From positions 1 to 64,000 of the forward strand of contig NZ_BALE01000012.1 in NCBI RefSeq assembly GCF_000963885.1: a stretch of DNA of 64,000 nucleotides, read 5' to 3'. Position numbers and translations under genes: made by a program. The stretch's first letter is position 1. Each line of letters starts with the position of its first letter. Positions 49,116-57,462 of this stretch are shown here, piece by piece. The stretch is from Tanticharoenia sakaeratensis NBRC 103193 (GTDB taxonomy: Bacteria; Pseudomonadota; Alphaproteobacteria; Acetobacterales; Acetobacteraceae). The notes under the pieces are model-generated. The model worked only from the letters and a program-made list of their open reading frames with translations. It was not told where the DNA came from and did not search any database.

Positions 49116-50453
49116 CGCTCCATCGACGGCGCGGATCTGAAGCGAGGCAGTCCGCACGCCACGCGGCAGGATCAGGCACACCAGAAGCGACAGCGGGATG
49201 AAATATCGTCCCTGAATACCGCAGATGATGTCATGGCCGACCGGCGTCCAGATCAGATAAAGTGACCCGAAGACGCCAAGGGTCGCGATACTGCCAATGA
49301 CAGCGACACCGATGCGCGGCCAGATCTCGACATCCGCCAGCCCCTGCGGCCCGAGTGTCCGCAGGCTCAGCACGCCACCCGTCACGAGCAGCCCGGACAG
49401 GGCGACGTAGCTCCAGTCCGGCAGCAATGTATCAAGCCAGCCAAGCACGCCGATGAACTGCTTGGCAAAGCTCGGGCCCTGGATGTGCATCGTACAAAGG
49501 AGCGTGCGAACCCATCTCAGGGGATGATGCAGCACCAAAGCCATCTGCCGGCCCGCATTGACGCCCTGGTCGACCAGAAACGGGATCTTTGCCGGGCGCG
49601 TGAAGATGGCGGCGCAGGCAAGCGCGCCGCCGAGCCCTGCGACTGCCTGGAGCCAGGCCGCGCGAGCACGCGGTGCGAAGACCACAGGCAGGGCGACGAG
49701 CGGCAGATAGGGAAGCTTCGTTCCGGCGATCATGGCCAGCAGGACGGCAAGCACCACGGCCTCGGTGCGGGTCTGCACGCGCGTGCACAGGGCGACCGCG
49801 AGCGCTGTTGCCGCGATCAGAAGCCCTTCCTGACTGCAGGCCGCGAATAACGACAGGGTCATCGGCAGGCTCAGGATCATCGCCAGCAGCAATGCGCCGC
49901 GCGTGATGAGGGCAATGGCAAGTGCCGATACGCCCAGCGCCGCGACCAGACAGCCGAACCGGGACAGATAGTAGGCGCATGCCATCGGCAGATGGCCTAG
50001 ACGCGCCGCCAGCAGGGCCGTGGCAGCCGGCATATAGAAGAACGGCGGGTAGACCGCGGTATTCGGAAAGCCGGTCGGAATCAGCGGGCTCGAAAGACTG
50101 CCGTTCTGGACCGCACGAAGACGGTCCAGGTCGAACTTGCGCTCCCCATGCCCCTTCATGTCGTCGAAGGACCAGGCAAAGCGCACGGCATCCGACGGGA
50201 CTGCGCCGCCGGCGTTCGATGCGGAAAGCCGATGGGCGACCAGATGCCCTCGCGAGAGGTAGACCGCCCGGAGGAAATGCGTCTGCTCATCCGGCATCTG
50301 CAAGGGTGGCAGCGCCACGATCAGAAACAGGCCGATGGGCAGGCCGAGGCAGAGATAGATCTGCCAGAGACGCCACCTGGCAACGGCTTCGATCAACCGT
50401 GCCCTCGGCGTCGCCCGCCCGCAGTGAGCAGGCTCGGCCGAACGTGGCGTCAT
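49047..50453 (-). CDS. DUF2142-type polytopic membrane protein
   Basis: 468 residues with about ten membrane segments. The N-terminal helix (IYLCLGLPIGLFLIVALPP) is followed by MPDEQTHFLRAVYLSRGHLVAHRL, a DxxxH-type loop common in DUF2142 and GT39-like enzymes. C-terminal WTPVGHDIICGIQGRYFIPLSLL is also seen in its paralogue at 46922. It probably handles a lipid-linked sugar, but that is inferred. It starts 12 bases after the ndk stop on the same strand, so the two may be co-transcribed, and it overlaps the end of purN. Confidence 0.82.
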   Translation of the reverse strand: MTPRSAEPAHCGRATPRARLIEAVARWRLWQIYLCLGLPIGLFLIVALPPLQMPDEQTHFLRAVYLSRGHLVAHRLSASNAGGAVPSDAVRFAWSFDDMKGHGERKFDLDRLRAVQNGSLSSPLIPTGFPNTAVYPPFFYMPAATALLAARLGHLPMACAYYLSRFGCLVAALGVSALAIALITRGALLLAMILSLPMTLSLFAACSQEGLLIAATALAVALCTRVQTRTEAVVLAVLLAMIAGTKLPYLPLVALPVVFAPRARAAWLQAVAGLGGALACAAIFTRPAKIPFLVDQGVNAGRQMALVLHHPLRWVRTLLCTMHIQGPSFAKQFIGVLGWLDTLLPDWSYVALSGLLVTGGVLSLRTLGPQGLADVEIWPRIGVAVIGSIATLGVFGSLYLIWTPVGHDIICGIQGRYFIPLSLLVCLILPRGVRTASLQIRAVDGALLAGFLGCVALSLHIGIMVRYW

Positions 50454-50465
50454 GCGGCAGAGATC

Positions 50466-50888
50466 TTACGGCAGGATTTCGGTCTGCGCGAAGAAGAAGG
50501 CGATCTCGATCGCCGCGTTCTCGAGGCTGTCCGAACCATGGACCGAGTTCGCTTCGATGCTCTCGGCGAACAGCTTGCGGATCGTGCCGTCGGCGGCCTG
50601 TGCCGGATTGGTGGCCCCCATGACTTCACGGTTCTTAGCGACTGCACCCTCGCCTTCGAGGACCTGCACCACGACCGGCTCGGACGTCATGGACGCAACG
50701 AGGCTCCCGTAGAACGGACGCTCCTTGTGGACGGCATAGAATGCGCCGGCCTGCTCGTCGGACAGCTTGATGCGCTTCTGTGCGACGATGCGAAGGCCCG
50801 CCTCCTCGAACACGGCATTGATCTTGCCGGTCAGGTTGCGACGGGTCGCGTCGGGCTTGAGGATCGAAAGGGTGCGCTCGGTAGCCAT
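50466..50888 (-). CDS. ndk: Nucleoside diphosphate kinase
   Basis: Balances NTP and dNTP pools. 140 residues, the usual length. Motifs: [27 protein letters not shown]-like [29 protein letters not shown], and the phospho-His in [16 protein letters not shown]. The ATG at 50888 follows AGACATCATC. It faces away from the VOC gene across 204 bases that should hold both promoters. Confidence 0.96.
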   Translation of the reverse strand: MATERTLSILKPDATRRNLTGKINAVFEEAGLRIVAQKRIKLSDEQAGAFYAVHKERPFYGSLVASMTSEPVVVQVLEGEGAVAKNREVMGATNPAQAADGTIRKLFAESIEANSVHGSDSLENAAIEIAFFFAQTEILP

Positions 50889-51092
50889 GATGATGTCTCC
50901 GTCTGATGGTCGCATCGGCCGCCGTCCGAAGTACAAGGCCGATCTCAGCGGGCCACTTAGACCATCTGGCGCCATCACGATAGACCTCCACCGAAACCGG
51001 AAGGGGCCGTTTCGCGTAGTTTCCAGATCGTCATCGCGCGCCCGTCGCCGCGTTTATCAACATATGCCTGTTTCCACGCGGAGGTTGTTCTG

Positions 51093-51977
51093 TTGCGCTT
51101 TCCTCGACTGACCGCGGTTCTGCTCGGAGCCGCTGCCTTGACCGGCGCGGCACGCGCCGCCCACACGGGCTTTCCGCCTATCTCGACGACCGGAGCGTCG
51201 CTGCCGGGCAAGCCGGTCTTCACACAGCTTGTCACGCCATCCCTTGCGGACGCCGAACGCTTCTATGGCGGCATGTTCGGCTGGACGTTCCGCGATGTGC
51301 CCACCAGTCACTGGCACTACGCCGAGGCGATGTCGGACGGGCGTAACGTCGCAAGCCTGATCGAACGTCCCCTGCCCGATCGTCCCGGCGTGCACGCCTC
51401 ATGGCTCGTCTTCTTCTCGGTGGCAGACGTGGACCGTGCGGTCGCCGAAGCGCGGGAACGCGGCGCCCGGGTACTCGCCCCGGCGCGCGATGTACCGGGC
51501 CTCGGCCGCGAGGCCGTGTTGTCCGACCCGGAAGGCGGCACATTCGCACTCCTGCATGCAGTATCCGGCGACCCTGCCGACGATGCCGCGGCCCAGGGCG
51601 AGTGGATCTGGTCGTCGCTTCACACCCCGGCTCCGGCAACGGCAGCCGGATTCTACGCGTCACTTCTGGGCGCCACGCCATATAGCGCGGCCGGCGATGC
51701 GAATCACTTCGTCCTCGCGTCCCAGAACTTTGCGCGGGCGAGCATCAACCCGCTGCCGCCCCGCGCCGGGTCTGTACCGGCCCACTGGCTGCGCTTCGTT
51801 CGCGTGGCCGATATCGCGGCCGCAACGGCCAAGGCCCAGGCACTGGGCGGCCGCGTCGCCGTGGCTCCTTATGTGGATCACGACGGCGGCAAGGTCGCGA
51901 TCGTGATCGATCCCACGGGCGCGGCACTGGGGCTGCTCGAGTGGCCGGATGACGCCCCGGCGGAGACTGCGAAATGA
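51093..51977 (+). CDS. Exported protein with two VOC/glyoxalase-type domains
   Basis: 294 residues. An N-terminal signal peptide (RFPRLTAVLLGAAALTGAARAA) precedes two tandem VOC folds: one around residues 40-155 (FTQLVTPSLADAERFYGGMFGW to GGTFALLHA) and one around 170-285 (WSSLHTPAPATAAGFYASLLG to GAALGLLEW). VOC proteins include dioxygenases, glyoxalase and resistance proteins and are mostly cytosolic, so export is unusual. Substrate unknown. It starts at a TTG with GGAGG upstream. Its stop overlaps the ATG of the lipoprotein gene by 4 bases. Confidence 0.8.
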   Translation: MRFPRLTAVLLGAAALTGAARAAHTGFPPISTTGASLPGKPVFTQLVTPSLADAERFYGGMFGWTFRDVPTSHWHYAEAMSDGRNVASLIERPLPDRPGVHASWLVFFSVADVDRAVAEARERGARVLAPARDVPGLGREAVLSDPEGGTFALLHAVSGDPADDAAAQGEWIWSSLHTPAPATAAGFYASLLGATPYSAAGDANHFVLASQNFARASINPLPPRAGSVPAHWLRFVRVADIAAATAKAQALGGRVAVAPYVDHDGGKVAIVIDPTGAALGLLEWPDDAPAETAK

Positions 51978-52345
51978 ACGGCCTGTCACGCATCATCAAG
52001 GGGGCGGCTCTCGCGGGCGCCGTCGCTTCCGTGCTGACGCTGGGCGCCTGCGGTCCGGTCTATGGTGATCCCTACGGCGGCAACTACTACGGCAACTATG
52101 GCGGCGGCTGGGGCGGCGGCTGGGGTGGCTGGGGCGGCGGTTGGGGCCCCGGATACGGTGTCGGTCCGTATCGAGGCTGGCATGGCGGCATGCGCGGCGG
52201 ACCTCACATGCCCGGCATGCCCGGCGGCCGCCGCATGGGCGGTCCCGGAGGCGGCCCGGGTGGCGGCTTCCATGGCGGCGGTGGTGGTTTCCATGGCGGA
52301 GGCGGCGGATTCCACGGCGGTGGCGGGGGCGGACATGGTCGCTGA
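51974..52345 (+). CDS. Glycine-rich small lipoprotein
   Basis: 123 residues. A lipoprotein signal (GAALAGAVASVLTLGAC, Cys about 26) is followed by Gly/Tyr/Trp-rich sequence (GGNYYGNYGGGWGGGWGG) and a C-terminal tandem repeat of FHGGGGG. Such sequence is flexible and His-rich and could bind metal; no function is established. It is translationally coupled to the VOC gene. The DNA repeats at 52260-52335 are prone to slippage. Confidence 0.72.
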   Translation: MNGLSRIIKGAALAGAVASVLTLGACGPVYGDPYGGNYYGNYGGGWGGGWGGWGGGWGPGYGVGPYRGWHGGMRGGPHMPGMPGGRRMGGPGGGPGGGFHGGGGGFHGGGGGFHGGGGGGHGR

Positions 52346-52531
52346 AGGCAGGACAGGCGACGACGTGCGGGCCACGCGGAAAGGCGTGGCCACAGAGCAG
52401 CAAACAGCGCCAAAATCCACGACAAACCAATGGTGAAGCGGGCCTGCCTCGCATGACCCTTCGACAAGTAGCGCTGTGCGTCCCATAACACGCGCCACCT
52501 GTCGGACCCGTCGTGACCGGAGCCTTCCTTC

Positions 52532-54418
52532 TTGAGCCTGCTGACCATCACCGATCTGAGCTTTCGCATCGCCGGACGGCCCCTGCTGGAAGGGGCATCG
52601 CTCGCCATCGATCCCGGCCGGAAGGTTGGCCTTGTCGGGCGCAATGGCGCCGGAAAATCGACGCTGCTCGCGCTGATTGCCGGCGACATCACGCCGGACG
52701 GCGGGATGATCACGCTTTCCGCGCGCGCGACGATGGGGCGTGTGAAGCAGGAAGCGCCGGCAGGGAGCGCATCCCTGATCGATACCGTGCTGGACGGCGA
52801 TCTCGAACGCACGCGCTTGCTCCATGCGGCCGAGACGACGAGCGCCCCCACGGAACTCGGTGACATTCACGAGCGCCTTCTGGCGATCGATGCCCACAGT
52901 GCTCCCGCGCGCGCCAGCGCCATCCTCTCGGGCCTCGGTTTCGATCACGAGGCACAGGGCCGTCCGGTCTCCGACTTTTCCGGCGGCTGGCGCATGCGCG
53001 TGGCACTGGCGACTGCGCTGTTCCTGAACCCCGACCTCCTGCTACTCGACGAGCCGACCAACCATCTCGACATCGAGGCGGCGCTCTGGCTCGAAGGCTG
53101 GCTGCAGCGCTTCTCGGGTGCCGCGATCATCGTCAGCCATGATCGCGGCCTGCTCGATGCCTGCGTGGATTCCATTGCGCATCTTGATCAGGGCAGGCTT
53201 TCGCTGACGCCGGGCGGCTTCGAGGAATTCGTGCGTATCCGCACCGAGCAGGCCATGCAGCAGAACCGCGCCGCGGCCCGGATCGCGGCCCAGCGTGCGC
53301 ATATGCAGAGCTTCGTCGATCGTTTCCGTGCCAAGGCCACCAAGGCCCGCCAGGCGCAGGCACGCCTGAAGGCGCTCGAGAAACTGCCGCAGATCGACAG
53401 CGTCATCGAGGATACGCCTCAAAGCTTCGACTTTCCCGAACCCAGCCCCTTGCCGCCCCCGATGCTGTCGCTCGACCGCGTCAGCGTCGGCTATGGCGAC
53501 CGCGTCGTTTTGCGCAACCTGTCGCTCCGTATCGATCTGGAGGACCGGATCGCGTTGCTCGGACAGAACGGGCGCGGCAAATCGACCTTCGCCAAGCTGA
53601 TCGCCAGTCGTCTCGCGCCCATGAGCGGCACGATGAGCCATTCACGCCAGCTCCGGATCGGCTATTTCGCCCAGCACCAGACGGACGAGCTGGTGCTGGA
53701 CGAAACGCCCATCGACCACATGGCCCGTGCCCTGCCGGACGCAGCGCCAACGGCGGTGCGCGCGCAGCTCGCGCGCTTCGGCCTCGACGCGCTGCGGGCC
53801 GAGACGCGCGTGGGCGAGTTGTCGGGGGGTGAAAAGGCGCGGCTGCTGCTCGCGCTCGCGACGCGTGATGCGCCCCATCTCCTGCTGCTCGACGAACCGA
53901 CCAACCATCTCGACATCGATGCGCGCGATGCGCTGATCCGGGCGCTTGCGGCGTTCGAAGGCGCCGTCGTGCTGATCAGCCATGACGCGCATCTGGTGGA
54001 ATCGGTCGCGGATCGCCTGTGGCTCGTGGAAGACGGCACCATCAGCGCGTTCGAGGGCGACATGGCCGCCTATCGCGCGTGGCTGATCGAACGCGCACGG
54101 GCGGCACGGGCGAAAACCGTCGAGCGTGCCGAAACGCCGGCGCGCAAGAACGAACGTCGCGACCGCGCGGAGACGCGCCGGGCACAGGCGCCATTACGCA
54201 AGCAGGCTCAGGCTGCCGAGCGCATGATGGCGCAGCTTTCCGCGGAACGGGCCACGATCGAGGCCAGACTTGCCGATCCGGCCCTTTACGAACGCGGGGA
54301 TGGCGGCGAAATCGCACGGATCAATGCCCGCCTCGCAGCCGTGCGCGCCCAGGAAGAAGCCGCCGAAACAGCGTGGCTCGAAGCGGAAGCCGAACTCGAG
54401 GCCGCGCGCGACGCTTGA
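52532..54418 (+). CDS. ABC-F family ATPase (Uup/YheS-like)
   Basis: 628 residues with two ATP-binding cassettes and no membrane domain. First site: GRNGAGKSTLLAL, signature FSGGWRMRVALATALF, LLLLDEPTNHLDIEA. A linker rich in Arg/Gln (ARIAAQRAHMQSFVDRFRAKATKARQAQ) follows, typical of the ABC-F P-site tRNA interaction motif. Second site: GQNGRGKSTFAKL, LSGGEKARLLLAL, LLLLDEPTNHLDID. The C-terminal tail is a basic coiled-coil stretch. ABC-F proteins help stalled ribosomes. The start is a TTG with GGAG nearby. Confidence 0.92.
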   Translation: MSLLTITDLSFRIAGRPLLEGASLAIDPGRKVGLVGRNGAGKSTLLALIAGDITPDGGMITLSARATMGRVKQEAPAGSASLIDTVLDGDLERTRLLHAAETTSAPTELGDIHERLLAIDAHSAPARASAILSGLGFDHEAQGRPVSDFSGGWRMRVALATALFLNPDLLLLDEPTNHLDIEAALWLEGWLQRFSGAAIIVSHDRGLLDACVDSIAHLDQGRLSLTPGGFEEFVRIRTEQAMQQNRAAARIAAQRAHMQSFVDRFRAKATKARQAQARLKALEKLPQIDSVIEDTPQSFDFPEPSPLPPPMLSLDRVSVGYGDRVVLRNLSLRIDLEDRIALLGQNGRGKSTFAKLIASRLAPMSGTMSHSRQLRIGYFAQHQTDELVLDETPIDHMARALPDAAPTAVRAQLARFGLDALRAETRVGELSGGEKARLLLALATRDAPHLLLLDEPTNHLDIDARDALIRALAAFEGAVVLISHDAHLVESVADRLWLVEDGTISAFEGDMAAYRAWLIERARAARAKTVERAETPARKNERRDRAETRRAQAPLRKQAQAAERMMAQLSAERATIEARLADPALYERGDGGEIARINARLAAVRAQEEAAETAWLEAEAELEAARDA

Positions 54419-54443
54419 TGGTCTTCTCAACGCGACAGGCTCC

Positions 54444-55568
54444 ATGAACGACACCGATCTCTCCCTCGCCCGGCAGGACACGACACCCACCGAGTTGTCC
54501 CGCCTGTTCCGGCTTGCACGCTTCACCGTGATCCTGACGGCACTGACCGTCGGTGTCTGGCTGATGAAGGACGTCCTGATGGTCGCGTTCGCCGCGATCC
54601 TCTGTGCCGTCATCCTGAACGGCATCGCGCGGATGTTTCGCAAGGTCGTGCCGATCCCCTATCAGCTCGCCATCTTCCTCGCCGTTCTCGTGATCCTGGG
54701 GCTTGTCGCCCTGCTGGTCTGGAGCAGCGGCCCGCGGATCGCGACCCAGTTCATGCTGCTGAAACAGGCGACCGTGACCCAGGTCGGAACCTGGCACGAT
54801 CGTCTCAATGCCTCGGAATGGGGACGGGTGGCGCTCGACCATCTGCCGAGCTCGCTGGGCGGCAACCAGCAGGGCGGCGGCATCGGGGATTTCAGCTCGG
54901 GGCTCGCGGGCTCCGTGACCGGCATCCTCAGCTCCGCCTTCGGCGCACTGGGAACGCTCGCGGTCATTCTGATCGCGGCACTTTATTTCGCGCTGTCTCC
55001 GGCGCTCTACATCAATGGTGTGCTGCGGCTGTTTCCGGAGCCGCATCGCCCGATGGTCCGGCGTCTGACGCTTGCCGCGGGCGCAACGCTCTGGGCCTGG
55101 ACGGCGGGTCAGGCTCTGGATATGTGCGTGGTGGGCCTGCTCTCCGGCATCGGCCTCAGCGTCATCGGCGTGCCTCTGGCGCTGGCACTCGGCGTCCTCG
55201 CGGGCCTGTGCAACTTCATTCCCTATATCGGCGCGTTTCTCGGGGCCATTCCTGCCATCATGATCGGCCTGTCGCAGGGCACGCGCGAAGGGATTCTGGT
55301 TGCGATCCTTTATTCCGTCATCCAGTTCTTCGAAGGCAACGTGATGGCTCCGCTGATCCAGCGCCATGCGGTTCACATGCCGCCTGCCCTTACCATCCTG
55401 TCGCAGACGGTGTTCAGCTCGATCCTGGGTGTCCCGGGTCTGGTTCTGGCATCGCCTCTGACGGCTGCCCTGCTTGCCATAGGCGATCGCTCGACCGCCC
55501 CGCTTGCACCCGATGTCCGGGTCGGAAACGGGCCGGAATCTCCCGACGGGCTGAGCAAGAGCGACTAG
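54444..55568 (+). CDS. AI-2E family transporter
   Basis: About 374 residues with seven or eight membrane segments. AI-2E/PerM family pattern: FTVILTALTVGVWLMKDVLMVAFAAILCAVILNGIARM, the loop around TWHDRLNASEWGRVALDHLP, GVPLALALGVLAGLCNFIPYIGAFLGAIPAIMIGLSQG and FFEGNVMAPLIQRHAVHMPPALTILSQ. Substrate unknown; the name comes from E. coli TqsA. PerM-type genes often sit near hda/purM in alphaproteobacteria; here it is 9 kb away, downstream of the ABC-F gene by 25 bases. Confidence 0.9.
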   Translation: MNDTDLSLARQDTTPTELSRLFRLARFTVILTALTVGVWLMKDVLMVAFAAILCAVILNGIARMFRKVVPIPYQLAIFLAVLVILGLVALLVWSSGPRIATQFMLLKQATVTQVGTWHDRLNASEWGRVALDHLPSSLGGNQQGGGIGDFSSGLAGSVTGILSSAFGALGTLAVILIAALYFALSPALYINGVLRLFPEPHRPMVRRLTLAAGATLWAWTAGQALDMCVVGLLSGIGLSVIGVPLALALGVLAGLCNFIPYIGAFLGAIPAIMIGLSQGTREGILVAILYSVIQFFEGNVMAPLIQRHAVHMPPALTILSQTVFSSILGVPGLVLASPLTAALLAIGDRSTAPLAPDVRVGNGPESPDGLSKSD

Positions 55569-55825
55569 GCCCGGCCGTCCTTACGGTCCTGTTTCCGCAA
55601 GCCCGGTCCTCTGCGAAGGACTGGGTTGCGCACCCGGCCACAAGCACGTGAAAATTCTTGTAAATCATGACGCTGCGATCGCAGGGCCACGGCGTCTGGA
55701 CGAAGGTTGGACCGGCAATACGGCCGTCAGACAGTCCATCCCGGATTGCGGCGTGCCGTGCCAACTATTTGGCAATCCGCATCACCGCACTTACCGGTCC
55801 CTAGGTGACGCAAGGAACCTGAAGC

Positions 55826-56287
55826 TCAGGGGGCGTCAGCCTGCTGAAACTGCTCGGGCTGAACGATATGCCGAAGCGGTGCGAAGTCGTGTTCGGGAAG
55901 TGTCGCGTAGCGCGCCTTGCTTCCCTCGCCGCGCTGCAAAACGGCCGCGTCGTTCCAGTCGCCGGCACTGATACCGAGCCAGACGGTCATCGTGTAGTCG
56001 GCGCCGTGTTCGGGATGCAGCGTCAGCACGGCGTCGCCGGACGATGGCGGTGTGGAGCTCAACGGGCCCCATTCATGGGTCGTCCCGTCGATCCACCTGT
56101 TGAGATCGCTCACCTGCTGCGGCGTCAGGATCGTCTGCTGGCGACTGGGCCCCGACACCATGGCCACGCTGACGAACTTCGGCACATGGAGCGGCACCAG
56201 GTTGGGCAGCGCAAAGCTCCAGACCAGCGCTGCCGATCCGGCAACGACGACGACAAACCCGGCGACGATCGCCGTTTCGCGCCTCAC
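55826..56287 (-). CDS. Membrane-anchored protein of unknown function
   Basis: 153 residues with a single N-terminal membrane helix (AIVAGFVVVVAGSAALVWSFAL) and a soluble outer domain with DLNRWIDGTTHEWGPLSSTPP and DYTMTVWLGISAGDW. I do not recognise it. Its ATG overlaps the stop of the DegT-type aminotransferase gene by 4 bases, so it may belong to the glycan cluster. The 257 bases between it and the convergent AI-2E gene hold nothing I can name. Confidence 0.65.
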   Translation of the reverse strand: MRRETAIVAGFVVVVAGSAALVWSFALPNLVPLHVPKFVSVAMVSGPSRQQTILTPQQVSDLNRWIDGTTHEWGPLSSTPPSSGDAVLTLHPEHGADYTMTVWLGISAGDWNDAAVLQRGEGSKARYATLPEHDFAPLRHIVQPEQFQQADAP

Positions 56288-57447
56288 AGTCGTGCCTCTG
56301 CGGCCTGGGTCGCCCAGGTGCGAGCGGTGTCGATCACGCGTTGAACCTCCATGTCAGTAAGTTCCGGTTGCATTGGCAGGGCCAGGATACGCGTGCCGAG
56401 GCTCTCGGCAACAGGCAGTGAAATGGCCGAATCGTGGGTGTCCCTGTAGGCCGGCTGCCAGTGAAGGGGCATCGGATAATAGATGGCGCTCGGCACGCCT
56501 GCATCGCGCAAGGCCTGCTGGAGGCTGTCGCGCGATGCGGTATCGGCCGCCAGCACCGAATAGACCGCCCAGGCACTCTGGCTGTCCGCAACGCGGGTGG
56601 GCGTCTGCAGGATATCGCGCAGGCCCGCGTCATACGCCCGCGCGATCTCGTCGCGACGCGCAAGTTCCGCCTCGAAGGCATCGAGTTTGGCGAGAAGAAC
56701 CGCAGCCTGCAACGTGTCGAGGCGCGCGTTCAGTCCGATGCGCAGAACCTCATACCGGGTCTTGCCTTCTCCGTGGCTGCGCAGCGAGCGGTACAGATCG
56801 GCGAGAGATGCGTCATCCGTCAGGATCGCGCCACCATCGCCATAGCCGCCAAGCGGCTTGGACGGGAAGAACGACAGCGTCGTAGCCCGGGCTTCGCGGC
56901 CCAACTTGCGACCGTGATACGCGCCGCCGAACGCCTGCGCGCAATCGGCGAACAATGCCAGTTCCTCGCGTTCAGCGATCGCGCGCAGCTCGTCCCAGGG
57001 GGCAGGCTGACCAAACAGATCGACGCCGATGATCGCCCGAGGGTCGAGTTCGGTGCCCTCCTGGACCTGCCCGATCCGGATCGCCAGATCGGCCGGGGAG
57101 ATCTGGAAGGTCGCGGGATCGACATCGACGAAGACCGGGGTCGCCCCCAGCAGCAGCACGACCTCGGCCGTCGCGGTGTATGTGAATGCCGGCAGGAAGA
57201 CGGCATCGCCCGGGCCGATCTCCTCGGCCATGAGTGCCATCAGCAAGGCATCGGTGCCGGACGACACGGCGATGCAGTGCGCTGCGCCGCAATAGGCGGC
57301 CAGTCTCTGCTCCAGTTCCTCGACCTCGGGGCCCATCACGAACCGGCAATGAGAGAGAACCGCATCGATGCGGGTCCGGATCGCATCGTGCAGACGCGAT
57401 TGCTGCTTCGGCAGGTCGAGAAAGGCGATGGGCGGGCTCTGTGTCAT
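56284..57447 (-). CDS. DegT/DnrJ/EryC1-type sugar aminotransferase
   Basis: 387 residues. PLP-dependent aminotransferase acting on NDP-4-keto (or 3-keto) sugars. Motifs: FLDLPKQQSRL, AVSSGTDALLMALMA, PAFTYTATAEVV, FADCAQAFGG and the PLP Lys in TLSFFPSKPLGGYGDGGAI. It lies 15 bases after the CapD/WbpM-like dehydratase, which makes UDP-4-keto-6-deoxy-GlcNAc, so its product is likely UDP-4-amino-sugar as in PglE. No acetyltransferase of the PglD type is seen. Confidence 0.9.
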   Translation of the reverse strand: MTQSPPIAFLDLPKQQSRLHDAIRTRIDAVLSHCRFVMGPEVEELEQRLAAYCGAAHCIAVSSGTDALLMALMAEEIGPGDAVFLPAFTYTATAEVVLLLGATPVFVDVDPATFQISPADLAIRIGQVQEGTELDPRAIIGVDLFGQPAPWDELRAIAEREELALFADCAQAFGGAYHGRKLGREARATTLSFFPSKPLGGYGDGGAILTDDASLADLYRSLRSHGEGKTRYEVLRIGLNARLDTLQAAVLLAKLDAFEAELARRDEIARAYDAGLRDILQTPTRVADSQSAWAVYSVLAADTASRDSLQQALRDAGVPSAIYYPMPLHWQPAYRDTHDSAISLPVAESLGTRILALPMQPELTDMEVQRVIDTARTWATQAAEARL

Positions 57448-57462
57448 CTGACTTCTTGGTCC

